Shown: positions 1 to 8,381, counted from the stretch's first letter. The stretch is DNA of 64,000 bases from an uncultured Prevotella sp. (GCA_900315835.1 ONAR01000007.1:1-64000), one strand, 5' to 3'. Numbers and translations: made by a program. The notes: generated by a model not told the origin, from the letters alone.

Positions 1-143
1 GTGAGAAATAACTTGCTACAGCATTTCCTTTTCCACAAGATTTCGCCCATGTGCCATTAGTCTGGTACAGTCGTGCCCACAGGGTTTATCGGGTGCGCCC
101 CGAAGAGGACGAATGTAACGTTTTTGCAGATGAGGCTGACACC

Positions 144-182
144 AAAAAAAAATCCGGCCCCGCAAAGTGCAAGAACCGGATT
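144..182 (-). terminator. Rho-independent terminator of tRNA-Phe
   Basis: Read on the minus strand, a 7-bp stem (176-182 pairing with 151-157) is followed by an uninterrupted run of T. It lies just downstream of the tRNA-Phe 3' end, as an intrinsic terminator would. I recognise nothing in bases 1-143. Confidence 0.75.
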
Positions 183-198
183 GAATGAAAGGAGGAAG

Positions 199-271
199 TG
201 GTACCTCTTGGAGTTGAACCAAGGACACATGGATTTTCAGTCCATTGCTCTACCACCTGAGCTAAGGTACC
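199..271 (-). tRNA. tRNA-Phe (GAA)
   Basis: A 73-nt cloverleaf can be drawn on the minus strand. The acceptor stem pairs GGTACCT with AGGTACC and is followed by discriminator A. The D-arm has GCTC/GAGC, the anticodon loop is CTGAAAA (anticodon GAA) and the T-stem CTTGG/CCAAG is perfect. CCA is not encoded. A promoter lies upstream and a terminator downstream, so it is probably a single-gene unit. Confidence 0.96.
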
Positions 272-308
272 ATGGCTTTGAAAACTGTCGTTTTCGTTAT
301 TGCGAGTG

Positions 309-340
309 CAAAGGTATAGCTTTTTTTGAAACCCCACAAA
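309..340 (-). promoter_or_regulatory. Promoter of tRNA-Phe
   Basis: On the minus strand TTTG (337-340) is followed after 20 bp by TACCTTTG (309-316). This fits the Bacteroidota -33/-7 consensus and points at the tRNA-Phe gene. Confidence 0.7.
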
Positions 341-379
341 TTTTTCGCAAAAAAATTACGTCATTCAAGAAAAAAGATG

Positions 380-387
380 TAACTTTG
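380..387 (+). promoter_or_regulatory. -7 box upstream of tRNA-Pro
   Basis: TAACTTTG matches the Bacteroidota -7 box, about 70 bp before tRNA-Pro. No clear TTTG is seen at the -33 distance. Confidence 0.5.
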
Positions 388-455
388 CACCCGCAATGAG
401 GAAATGAAGCCTCGCCGCCGCTTCCGGCGCCCCGCCTCTTCACCTCATTCACCAT

Positions 456-528
456 CGGGATGTAGCGCAGTTGGTAGCGCACTACGTTCGGGACGTAGGG
501 GTCGCCAGTTCGAGTCCGGTCATCCCGA
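456..528 (+). tRNA. tRNA-Pro (CGG)
   Basis: A 73-nt cloverleaf: acceptor CGGGATG/CATCCCG with discriminator A, D-arm GCGC/GCGC, anticodon stem CTACG/CGTAG and loop TTCGGGA (anticodon CGG). CCA is not encoded. The T-stem GCCAG/CCGGT carries one A-C mismatch, which is unusual but probably tolerated. A terminator follows. Confidence 0.95.
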
Positions 529-534
529 CAGAAG

Positions 535-580
535 AATGCTAATCGGTTGAGATACTCAACGGGTTAGCATTTTTTGTTTT
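535..580 (+). terminator. Rho-independent terminator after tRNA-Pro
   Basis: AATGCTAA (535-542) pairs with TTAGCATT (564-571), with an inner GTTGAG/CTCAAC stem, and a T-rich run follows. It starts 7 nt after the tRNA. Confidence 0.8.
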
Positions 581-593
581 TATACGCGCCACC

Positions 594-624
594 CCGCGCC
601 TTAAAAAGGCGCGGCACACAACGG
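594..624. repeat. GCGCC-TTAAAAA-GGCGC hairpin repeat, copy 1
   Basis: A short stem-loop followed by GGCACACAACGG. The same motif recurs at 37621-37650 and, degenerate, at 37699-37730. It sits just downstream of the helicase stop codon and may also help end that transcript. Confidence 0.75.
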
Positions 625-653
625 GGAGCCTGGAAAGGGCAGCGCCGCGATCG

Positions 654-3600
654 TTAATCGCCGAAGACCTCGTCGACCAGCTGCTGCAGCTTACCGTCTT
701 TCGCAGCGGACAGGGCGTCAGCCTGACGCAGGTGGTGGTCGGCATCGGAGAGGTGGAGGGCGTCATCGAAACCGAGAATGTAGCGCTTGGCGATGCGGTA
801 GATGCACTCGGTGGGCGCCAGCCCGTACACCTGCACCTTAAAGATATGACGCAGGCGCGCCTCGTCGTCGGGGTAAGCAGCACGCAGCCCCTTGCTGTTG
901 AACAGACGCCGCACAACCTCCGTGATATACTGCCCCGACTTCATATACAGGTCGGCGAAAGTCTTCGTCGGGTCGTCGAAGCAGCCGGGGTTCTCCTGCT
1001 CCAGCAGGTCGACCATCTGCCTCACCACCCGCTTCGGCGTGAAGATCTGGTTGGTCTTCTGCGGCGGAATATAGTTGAAGATATCCTCCTCCACCGACGG
1101 GTCGAAGTAGTTGGCGAGCCGACGCCGCAGCGCCATGAACTCGCGCACGGCATCGTTGAACACCACCTCATCGAAGAAATGACCCTCGCTGTGCACCTTC
1201 TCGCCGGCCTCATTGACGTAGTCGCCGCCGTCGCGCAGCAGGTGGAACTCGGCCTTGGTGATGCTCGTCACCTCGAGGAACTCGGCGTCGGGAATGTCGC
1301 GGTCGAAGTTCTCCAGCGTCGTCTGGTCGTCGCCGAAGCCCATGAGGAACGAGGGGATGGTGCGCGAGAAGCCGCGCAGGTGGTCGCGTATCTGCTCGTC
1401 GACCGTGGCCTTCTTGTTGTCAATGCGCTGCTGGTCGAGCGTCTTCGAGATGATGTCGCCGCCCTGCTCCACCAGTGCCCGCGTCTTTCCCTGGATGGTC
1501 TGCGTCAGTTGGTCGTCGACCGCTTTCTTCCGCCGCAGCGCCTCACGCCTGAGCAGCTCCTGCTGTTGAGTGGTCTTCCCCTCGCAGTCGCGCTCCAGCT
1601 CATGGTCGATTTGCTTCTTCGCTATCTCCGCCTTGTGGCAGTCGGCGCCGAGCGAGGTGTTGACCGCCTTCTTGATGTCGATGACCGCCCGCGCCTTATT
1701 GCGTTTCGACAGCTCGGGCTGGCCCTCGGCGGTCTGCTGGTCGGCCGCATGGAGCAGCAGCGACGAGAGCTGACTGCTCACGCTGTCGAGCCTTTGTTCC
1801 TCCGCGCTCTTGCCCCGCTGCCGCTGCGCCTCCTGCTGCCGGGCGATGGTCTCACGCACGAAGTCGTCCAACTGCTGTCCGGTCTCCTCATAGATTTTCT
1901 CGCCGAAGAGCGACTCCTGCAGCGCCCTCACGCGGTCGGCGTCGGGCTGCGGCTGACCGTTGTCGTCGGTCTCACGCGCCAGCTCCTTCACGTCGTCGGC
2001 ACTCAGCGCATTGTCTTTCGGCGCCTTCACCGGCGCAATCTTGTTGAGGATATCGATGACGGCCTGCGAACAGCCATACACATTGCTGATGTTGGCGAAG
2101 AGGAAATTGCTCATGAAACCGGAGCGCACCACTTCCTTCGACCGTATCTTCCGCGGAATGAGCATCACCTGCTCGGCATCGAGGGGCATCATCTCGCCCT
2201 CGTCGTCCTCGCCGATGACGGGGAAGAAGTTGAGCAACTCCCGTATGTGGCGCCTGCGCGTATCGCTGTCGCCGCCCCCTGCCGCCGTGTCAGCGGTCAG
2301 TCCGTTGGCCATCTGCTCATAGTTGTCGAGCGTGCGCGCGGGGTCGAAGTCGAAGATATAAGCGTTCTCCTTACGGTGGTACTGCCCGTCGTCGCCCTTA
2401 TATAAATAAGGTGTCTGGGCGCGGAAGGCGGCCTGCATATACTGGGCGGGGCTCTTCATGTTGCTCAATATCAGCACACCGGTCCACTGCGGAATGGTGA
2501 CGCCGGTAGTGAGCTGCCCCACGCTGAGGGTGATGGTGCCGTAGCCCTGCTCGTCGGCCTGACGGATGGCGGACTGCACGCGGCGCAGCGAATTGTCGTC
2601 CTCGATGACCTCATCGTCGTCGGTCTTGCCGTCGCCCGCGGCCACGACGACCTCGAAGCGCGCAAACTCGGGGTGGCGGTCGGTGTCGCGCAGTTTCTTG
2701 GCCAGCTCCTTCGCGGCGTCGACCCGGTTGAGCAGCCAGAAGGTGTGGCGCAGCTCCTGCCGCAGCGCCGGCGTGGAGAAGGGGTAGCGCGGTTGGCGCG
2801 TCAGGGCGTCGAGCCATTTGTCGACGGCCTCGTCGTAGACAAAGCGGCCATGCTCTACGCGGAAAAACTCATTGAGGTCGAAGGCAAAGGCCTCCTGGTC
2901 GCCGTCAATCTCGACGCCCTCACGCACCTTGCTGATGACGATATCCGACATGCGGTAGGTATACATGTTGAGCTGCGGCATGTCGGCATAGGGGTTGCGG
3001 CCGCGGCTTTCGTCCCACGTCCGCTTGGCGCGGCACTCGTCGGCGTAGGTCCAGTTGAAGATGGCGCCCGGCGGAAACTTCTCGTTGGCCAGTGCCTTGA
3101 AAGGTGTACCGCTGAGGTGAAGGGTGTGGCGGCGGTGTATCTGGTCGAAGGCCACATCGGTCTTGTAGGTGTCGACGCCCTCGTGGGCCTCATCGATGAC
3201 GAGCAGATCCCAGTTGAGCTGGGCCACCTCGTCGAGTTTCTCGATGTCGCCGCCGAAGTGGATGGAACCCTTCAGGTCCTGCAGACTGACGAACTCAATG
3301 CAGCGCTTCACGGCGCCGGGCTGCTTGATGCGGGCGAGGTACTGCTCACGCGTCAGACAGGGCGGCACCTCGTGGTCCTTCGGGCGCAGCAGGGCGTCGA
3401 CGCGGCTCACGAAGAGGTAGCGGTCCTGACCGACAAACTTCAGATAATCCTTATACCACGAGTCGGCGATGGCGGGGCGGTTGGTCACCACGAGCACGTT
3501 GTTCAGCCCCATGCGCAGGCAGAGGTCGTACACGGCGAGGGTCTTGCCGAAGCGTGGTTTAGCGTTCCAGAGAAATTCGGCCTGGGGGTGGTCGGTGAAG

Positions 3601-4022
3601 CTGCGGATGGTCTGACTGACAGCCTGCTCCTGGCTATCGCGCAACTGATAGCTTTGTATGGGCCGGCCCTTGATGATGCCGCGGTTCTGCCGGAACTCGA
3701 AGAAACGGTAGTGGGCGGGTTCGGGGCCAATATGGAACCATTCGGTATGGTCGTCGCGCTCGATGCCGAGCTTGGTGAGATAGGCATGGAAGTCGGTGTC
3801 GTGGAAGGTCTGGGTGCTGCTCTCGTAAACGGCGTTGCCGTTCCATTCGATGTGCCAGGCGACGCCTGCGGTATGGCATTGCTCCCTCACACGGTCCTCG
3901 ACGCTTTGCCGTTCGGTGTAGCCAATCTTCACCCAGCCGCGGTGCTTGGCAATCTCGGGGGTGGTGTAGGCGTAGATCTGTGGCAGGGCCACGTGGGTGG
4001 TATGGATGTCAGGTGTGTGCAT
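654..4022 (-). CDS. GIY-YIG nuclease / SF2 helicase restriction-type protein
   Basis: A 1122-residue protein, probably the DNA-cleaving and translocating subunit of a restriction-type system. Residues 14-50 look like a GIY-YIG (T5orf172-like) nuclease: IYAY, then VKIGYT, then a conserved-looking RVREQ. An SF2 helicase core follows: Walker A variant AKPRFGKT (154-161), DEAH (277-280), SGTPF (304-308) and a motif V/VI region with QAAFRAQ near 530. Residues 600-960 are charged and probably coiled. The last 150 residues resemble the start of an adenine methyltransferase fold (QIFTPKRVVRQMVD near 992, then DLYMKSGQYI), but the protein ends with no NPPY motif. The partner is probably the Eco57I-type methyltransferase at 5048-7033. 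It has its own promoter. Alternatives are a phage-defence helicase or a type III-like Res subunit. Confidence 0.85.
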   Translation of the reverse strand: MHTPDIHTTHVALPQIYAYTTPEIAKHRGWVKIGYTERQSVEDRVREQCHTAGVAWHIEWNGNAVYESSTQTFHDTDFHAYLTKLGIERDDHTEWFHIGPEPAHYRFFEFRQNRGIIKGRPIQSYQLRDSQEQAVSQTIRSFTDHPQAEFLWNAKPRFGKTLAVYDLCLRMGLNNVLVVTNRPAIADSWYKDYLKFVGQDRYLFVSRVDALLRPKDHEVPPCLTREQYLARIKQPGAVKRCIEFVSLQDLKGSIHFGGDIEKLDEVAQLNWDLLVIDEAHEGVDTYKTDVAFDQIHRRHTLHLSGTPFKALANEKFPPGAIFNWTYADECRAKRTWDESRGRNPYADMPQLNMYTYRMSDIVISKVREGVEIDGDQEAFAFDLNEFFRVEHGRFVYDEAVDKWLDALTRQPRYPFSTPALRQELRHTFWLLNRVDAAKELAKKLRDTDRHPEFARFEVVVAAGDGKTDDDEVIEDDNSLRRVQSAIRQADEQGYGTITLSVGQLTTGVTIPQWTGVLILSNMKSPAQYMQAAFRAQTPYLYKGDDGQYHRKENAYIFDFDPARTLDNYEQMANGLTADTAAGGGDSDTRRRHIRELLNFFPVIGEDDEGEMMPLDAEQVMLIPRKIRSKEVVRSGFMSNFLFANISNVYGCSQAVIDILNKIAPVKAPKDNALSADDVKELARETDDNGQPQPDADRVRALQESLFGEKIYEETGQQLDDFVRETIARQQEAQRQRGKSAEEQRLDSVSSQLSSLLLHAADQQTAEGQPELSKRNKARAVIDIKKAVNTSLGADCHKAEIAKKQIDHELERDCEGKTTQQQELLRREALRRKKAVDDQLTQTIQGKTRALVEQGGDIISKTLDQQRIDNKKATVDEQIRDHLRGFSRTIPSFLMGFGDDQTTLENFDRDIPDAEFLEVTSITKAEFHLLRDGGDYVNEAGEKVHSEGHFFDEVVFNDAVREFMALRRRLANYFDPSVEEDIFNYIPPQKTNQIFTPKRVVRQMVDLLEQENPGCFDDPTKTFADLYMKSGQYITEVVRRLFNSKGLRAAYPDDEARLRHIFKVQVYGLAPTECIYRIAKRYILGFDDALHLSDADHHLRQADALSAAKDGKLQQLVDEVFGD

Positions 4023-4045
4023 AGACGTAGTGCGTTAGTCAATGA

Positions 4046-4077
4046 CAAAAATAGCCAAAGTATTTGAGACAAGCAAA
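4046..4077 (-). promoter_or_regulatory. Promoter of the GIY-YIG/helicase gene
   Basis: On the minus strand TTTG (4074-4077), then a 20-bp spacer, then TATTTTTG (4046-4053), giving a leader of about 25 nt. The helicase can therefore be transcribed independently of the methyltransferase gene upstream. Confidence 0.6.
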
Positions 4078-4235
4078 TTTCGGGGCGAAAAAACTGATGA
4101 AGCTCTGGTGATTGGTGCTGAATGCTCGCGCAGACCCAGTTGCTTTTTATGCCCACGCAGATTGCGCAGATTACACAGATTTCCTGCACACCAGGGAGAT
4201 TGGTTCACCGGGTATATTCTGTGGTGATGATGGTT

Positions 4236-4274
4236 TTAGTGTAGTGGCCGGCACAAGACCGGCCACTACACTAA
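4236..4274. repeat. AGTGTAGTGGCCGG palindromic repeat, copy 1
   Basis: A perfect 16-bp inverted repeat (TTAGTGTAGTGGCCGG, 4236-4251, with its complement at 4259-4274) around a 7-nt loop. Related copies lie near 4829, 20473 and 63742, all intergenic, as for REP-like elements. Confidence 0.85.
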
Positions 4275-4297
4275 TACCAAGGGGCGAAGTGTTAAAA

Positions 4298-4719
4298 AGT
4301 AGGAAAATAGCGGACAAAAGTGTGTTCGGGTTTTCGCGTGTTTTAGGAATGGAAAGACGGGGAAAAGGAGGGGATGAGGCGAAAAAATTGCGGGGAAAAC
4401 ACGAAAAGGCGGGTCGGAAACCGGCGGAAAGGCCGTTTGGCAGTGCGACAGCTATGGTTTCGCGGTGCGATCGCTATGGTATGACGTCGCGATAACTATG
4501 GTATCGCTGTGCGATAGCTATGGTTTCGCAATGCGATAGCTATGGTATCGCGAGGCCGGAGCGGTCATGAGGCAACACGAGAAGAGGGGAGAAATGGATA
4601 AGCGGTTGTGCTACAGCGGTTTAGGTAAGCACGCGCTATTTTGTGTTATACGGCGCCACGGACGGGCTCGCGGCAAATACGGCCGTGTGCATGTTAAAAA
4701 AACGACAAATATTTTGACA
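4298..4719. repeat. Composite 0.4-kb intergenic element, copy A
   Basis: A non-coding element of about 422 bp found three times in the window. Its left part has a gapped match to the other copies (GGAAAATA, then ACAAAA). The core holds five 22-bp units (4445-4551), each a 19-nt near-palindrome like GCGATAGCTATGGTATCGC plus 3 nt. The right part has AGCGGTCAT and an A-rich tail ending in TTGACA. No plausible gene is seen. It separates the two restriction-type genes. Confidence 0.8.
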
Positions 4720-4828
4720 TCAAACGAAGGCCCCTCCCCGCCCTCCCCAAAGGGGATTTTCAACAGCGGAGCGGTTGCGGAGATTAGCCCGGGGATGAGC
4801 GACAGTATATTCCGCGGTAATGATGGTA

Positions 4829-4860
4829 TTAGTGTAGTGGCGGCAAGACAAAGCGCCACG
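4829..4860. repeat. Degenerate AGTGTAGTGG repeat
   Basis: TTAGTGTAGTGG followed by an imperfect complement (GCGCCAC). It is a decayed copy of the palindromic repeat at 4236-4274; the preceding sequence (GATGGT then TTAGT) is also shared. Confidence 0.6.
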
Positions 4861-4925
4861 AGAGATAAGGCTGTCAATGGATGGGTTAGGACAATGAATG
4901 CCATCGTCGGGTGGACGTATTGCCG

Positions 4926-5028
4926 GAACCCCTACGGGGTAAAATGAATATTCCCACCCGTTGGTCTGCTTTCCCGGGGTTTCGCTAACGCTCAACCCCG
5001 GGCTATACCCCGCAACCGCTACGCGGTT
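4926..5028. repeat. Cluster of small GC-rich hairpins
   Basis: Three hairpins in tandem: ACCCC/GGGGT near 4929, CCCGGGGTT (4973-4981) with AACCCCGGG (4994-5002), and AACCGC (5014-5019) with GCGGTT (5023-5028). They lie just downstream of the methyltransferase stop and could end that transcript, though no T-run follows on the minus strand. Confidence 0.5.
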
Positions 5029-5047
5029 GGTCGGTTATCCGGTGCGG

Positions 5048-7033
5048 CTATTCCATTGCCTTCACGTGGGTCTCAATGAAGGCGCACTCGGCGTCGGACA
5101 ACCCGTACTTGTCGTAGAGCTGAAGGTCAATCTCGTGGATGTTCTTCGTCCAATCAATGTCGGATGATGAGGTGAAGTCCTGGAGGGGAACGTACTGGAA
5201 CTTGGCTGGCGTTATATGCTGGGTAGCTTTCAGTATACCAAGCAATGCCCGCTGAAACTTGGTCTTAATATATAAGGATAGATGCTCTGCTTCTGACCTC
5301 GTCTTAAACTTACCAAGACTCATAAAGGTCTCCGTGTTCGCCAATCCCGGCTCTCCAATAATAGGAGTCGTTAATTCCTCGCCATATTTGCCGTTACCAG
5401 AAGCCTCTGGTAACAAGACCTTGTAGAAGTCAAGATTAGGTACATCGTTAACGTAGTCCCTCCTAATGTATTTCGTTGTCCTCTCATTGTTTTGCCGGCC
5501 TATTATTCTAATGTACGCTTTCCCATCATCCGGCTTTGCTTCAAAGAAAATAAAAGGCAAAGCGTCGAATATATTCGTCGACATGTCATAAGAATGCCCT
5601 TTACTAAGCAATGCGATAGCATTCGGATTTTCCTTATGCATAACATCGGTTAAACGATAAGCTGTACGAGATACTGCTATATCAGACAATGTATCGCCCT
5701 TCTTCAACGACATTGCTTTATGAAGTATACTATTGAGCTCTTGATATGGAGTGAATACTTCTATCGGACCAAAGTCTTTATCTTTATCTCTATAAGTAAC
5801 GGCAACGCCCCCCTTAATCTCAGTATTATTGAATACTTTAGAGCAATCTGACTCATACTTAAGAACTTTGAGATGAGGGTCGGACAGCATTTTCTTATTC
5901 CACGCAGATGGCGTGGAGCCTGCATTAAATAGAAAGCGCGCAGGGGTTATCAGTTCCACTTTATCGCCTATGCTAAAAGAAGCTTCCATGAATCTATCAT
6001 AAATAGGCGACATAAAGGTCTTCTGCTCTCCCACTGTCTCGTCCTGGTACGGCGGGTTTCCAATAATAAAGTCGAATTTCATAGGCCATCTTTTATTACG
6101 GTAGATGATATAAGGGCTTCCCTTGATGATATCGAGGAAGCTGAAGTCGAAGTGGGCGGGCATGATGGAGGCCTCATCGGCGACCCATCGACGAAGCCGG
6201 CAATAGATGCCGTTGTGCTGGGTGATGTTGCCCGACGCACAACCGGCGCAGCCTTCTTCCCTGACCTGCGGGTCACCAAACAGACCGGGTTCCACGATGA
6301 CCGTCTTCCGGCACGACCCCGGAACGACGCCCTTCAATCCGTCCATCTGCCACAGGTTCCACGACACGATCTCGGCGGCATTGGTCAACAGGGCGTCGCC
6401 GACGGGATGGCCGAAGCGCGCGGCAAAGTATTCGGCAAAGGTCTCGACGACGGCCTCGCGGGCGAGCAGCAGACTGTCGCCCTGCCACTCGTAGCCGTAG
6501 CAGCTGCCCAGCGCCAGCAACGCCCAACGCGACCACTCGGCTTCGTCGGCCACATGCGCCGACACCACACGCAGCTTACGGTCGAGCAAACCGATGCGGC
6601 GGTCGAGGGCGATGGGGTCGCCCGACACCGTGTCGTAGCGCGACACCAAGAACGGCGCCTCGCCGCAGGTAATCTCCAGACGCGTCGTCTGCACGTAGTC
6701 CTGCCACGGGCGGCCGGACCACCCGTCGTCGGCCACATTGTTCATCTCATTGCAGAGCCACGAGGGCGTGAACACCTCGGCCATCTCGCGCGACCGCTGT
6801 TGCTGCTCCTCGCGCGCCTTCACCGCCCTGGGGCGGATGACGTTGCCGTTACAGCCCGTGATGGCAGCGACGGTGATGGGGTCGCCGAAGCCGTAGCCCT
6901 CGCCGCGCGCGGCATAGCTGTTGGTGGCCCAGAAGATGGACTGCTGGGTGGAATGGTCGGCGAGCAGCGCCTCGAGCACTGCGGGGCGGTCGCTGAGAAG
7001 CCGGTTCTCCTGTATGTCAATGGGTTCGGGCAT
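5048..7033 (-). CDS. Eco57I-type adenine-specific DNA methyltransferase
   Basis: A 661-residue N6-adenine methyltransferase. EVFTPSWLCNEM (86-97) is the motif X region, TCGEAPFLVSRYD (122-134) a motif I variant, and IIGNPPYQ (323-330) the NPPY motif IV, followed by FMSPIYDRFMEAS as in Eco57I-type enzymes. The rest should contain the recognition domain. I chose the ATG at 7033, 13 bp after the murF stop; a longer reading frame would overlap murF out of frame and has a low-complexity start. No promoter is seen in the gap, so it is probably read from the murF promoter. Bases 5220-6115 are clearly more AT-rich than both ends of the gene. The probable partner is the GIY-YIG/helicase protein. Confidence 0.88.
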   Translation of the reverse strand: MPEPIDIQENRLLSDRPAVLEALLADHSTQQSIFWATNSYAARGEGYGFGDPITVAAITGCNGNVIRPRAVKAREEQQQRSREMAEVFTPSWLCNEMNNVADDGWSGRPWQDYVQTTRLEITCGEAPFLVSRYDTVSGDPIALDRRIGLLDRKLRVVSAHVADEAEWSRWALLALGSCYGYEWQGDSLLLAREAVVETFAEYFAARFGHPVGDALLTNAAEIVSWNLWQMDGLKGVVPGSCRKTVIVEPGLFGDPQVREEGCAGCASGNITQHNGIYCRLRRWVADEASIMPAHFDFSFLDIIKGSPYIIYRNKRWPMKFDFIIGNPPYQDETVGEQKTFMSPIYDRFMEASFSIGDKVELITPARFLFNAGSTPSAWNKKMLSDPHLKVLKYESDCSKVFNNTEIKGGVAVTYRDKDKDFGPIEVFTPYQELNSILHKAMSLKKGDTLSDIAVSRTAYRLTDVMHKENPNAIALLSKGHSYDMSTNIFDALPFIFFEAKPDDGKAYIRIIGRQNNERTTKYIRRDYVNDVPNLDFYKVLLPEASGNGKYGEELTTPIIGEPGLANTETFMSLGKFKTRSEAEHLSLYIKTKFQRALLGILKATQHITPAKFQYVPLQDFTSSSDIDWTKNIHEIDLQLYDKYGLSDAECAFIETHVKAME

Positions 7034-7046
7034 CGGCGCTGTGGGC

Positions 7047-8360
7047 TTAGAGCAAGGCGGGCAACTCGAAGAGGCGGGTGCCGTTGCTGCCCTTGATGAG
7101 GATGCACTTGCCCGTGGGCTTCGCGCTGGCGATGGCGGCCTTGACGGCAGCCACATCGGCGAACTTAGTGAACGTGCACTGCGTCTTCGCGAACTCCTCG
7201 CCGACGAGCCATACGTCGGTCAGGCCCATTGCCTTGAGCTTGTCCACTATCTTCTGATGCTCCTCGGCGCTGACGTCGCCCAACTCGCGCATGTCGCCGA
7301 TGATGACCATCTTCGGCTGGGGCAGCGTGATGGCGGCGAAGCTGTCGAGGGCGGCGGCCATGCTTGTGGGGTTGGCGTTGTAGGCGTCGACGATGAGCAC
7401 GTTGTCGCTGGTCTTGACGAGCTCCGATCGGTTGTTGGTCGGCTGATATTGCTCGAGGGCATGGTTGATTTGCTCAGGGCTCACGCCGAAGTGGAGGCCT
7501 ACGGTGACGGCGGCAAGGATGTTGTCGAGGTTGTAGGCGCCAATGAGGTGGGTGCGCAATACGCTGCTGCCCTTGGCGCCCTCAGAGGCCTGCCACCACT
7601 CCACCTCGATGAACGGTGTGGCGGCCACGACGCGTCCCTGCACCTCAGCCTCATCGTCGTGGCCGTAGCTGACGACGCGGTCGAGGCCCCGCTCCTGCGC
7701 CATGGCGACGAGATGCTCGTTGGCGGTGTTGAGGAACACCAGTCCGCCGTGGGCCTTGAGGAAGTCGTAGAGCTCGCCCTTGGTGCGCTTCACGCCCTCG
7801 AACGATCCGAAGCCCTGCAGATGGGCGCGGCCGACGTTGGTGATAAGGCCGCAGGTGGGCTCAACGTATTCCACGAGCTTCTTGATGTCGCCCGGGTGGG
7901 AGGCGCCCATCTCGACGACAGCAATCTCGTGGTCGGCATTGAGGCGGAGCAGCGTCTTGGGCACGCCGACATCGTTGTTGAAGTTGCCCTCGGTGTGCAT
8001 CACGTTGTATTTCTCAGCCAAGACGGCCGAAATGAGTTCCTTGGTAGTGGTCTTGCCGTTGGTGCCGGTGATGCCGATGACGGGGATATTGAACTGGCGG
8101 CGGTGCTCGCGCGCGAGTTGCTTGAAGGCCAGGAGGCAGTCATCGACGAGGATGAGACGTGGGTCGGCGGGGTCGGCATATTCGGGTTCATCGATGACGG
8201 CGTAGCTGCATCCCTTGTCGAGCGCGCTCTTGGCAAACTTGTTGCCGTCGAACGAAGCACCCTTGAGGGCGATGAAAATACTGCCGCGCGGACAGTCGCG
8301 GCTGTCGGTGGTCACCTGCGGATGCTGCAGGTAAAGCTGATAGAGCTGGGTGATATCCAT
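7047..8360 (-). CDS. murF: MurF, UDP-MurNAc-tripeptide:D-Ala-D-Ala ligase
   Basis: A 437-residue cytoplasmic Mur ligase that adds D-Ala-D-Ala to UDP-MurNAc-tripeptide, the last cytoplasmic step before lipid I. The N-terminal domain has DSRDCPRGSIFIALKG; the ATP-binding loop is GTNGKTT (99-105); EMGASHPGDI and the C-terminal domain follow at normal length. It is separate from the other mur genes at 46.9-63 kb. A -7 box lies 21 bp upstream, and the methyltransferase gene follows after 13 bp. Confidence 0.97.
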   Translation of the reverse strand: MDITQLYQLYLQHPQVTTDSRDCPRGSIFIALKGASFDGNKFAKSALDKGCSYAVIDEPEYADPADPRLILVDDCLLAFKQLAREHRRQFNIPVIGITGTNGKTTTKELISAVLAEKYNVMHTEGNFNNDVGVPKTLLRLNADHEIAVVEMGASHPGDIKKLVEYVEPTCGLITNVGRAHLQGFGSFEGVKRTKGELYDFLKAHGGLVFLNTANEHLVAMAQERGLDRVVSYGHDDEAEVQGRVVAATPFIEVEWWQASEGAKGSSVLRTHLIGAYNLDNILAAVTVGLHFGVSPEQINHALEQYQPTNNRSELVKTSDNVLIVDAYNANPTSMAAALDSFAAITLPQPKMVIIGDMRELGDVSAEEHQKIVDKLKAMGLTDVWLVGEEFAKTQCTFTKFADVAAVKAAIASAKPTGKCILIKGSNGTRLFELPALL

Positions 8361-8381
8361 AATCGTATGTTTTTACCAAGG

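Noticed and set aside
1..143. A gene or RNA at the left edge
   Set aside because: Short frames only, with no family features or recognisable RNA structure.
732..2405. 557-codon open frame on the plus strand
   Set aside because: Antisense to the helicase gene. Its Val/Leu/His/Arg-rich translation is what the complement of GC-rich coding DNA gives; no family features.
2673..4067. 464-codon open frame on the plus strand
   Set aside because: Antisense to the N-terminal half of the helicase gene, which has clear nuclease and helicase motifs.
4445..4554. 22-bp tandem repeats as a CRISPR array
   Set aside because: Units are near-palindromes separated by only 3 nt, so there are no spacers, and no cas genes are present.
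4112..4947. Open frames between the two restriction-type genes
   Set aside because: They run through repeats and palindromes, show no domain features and have no plausible starts.
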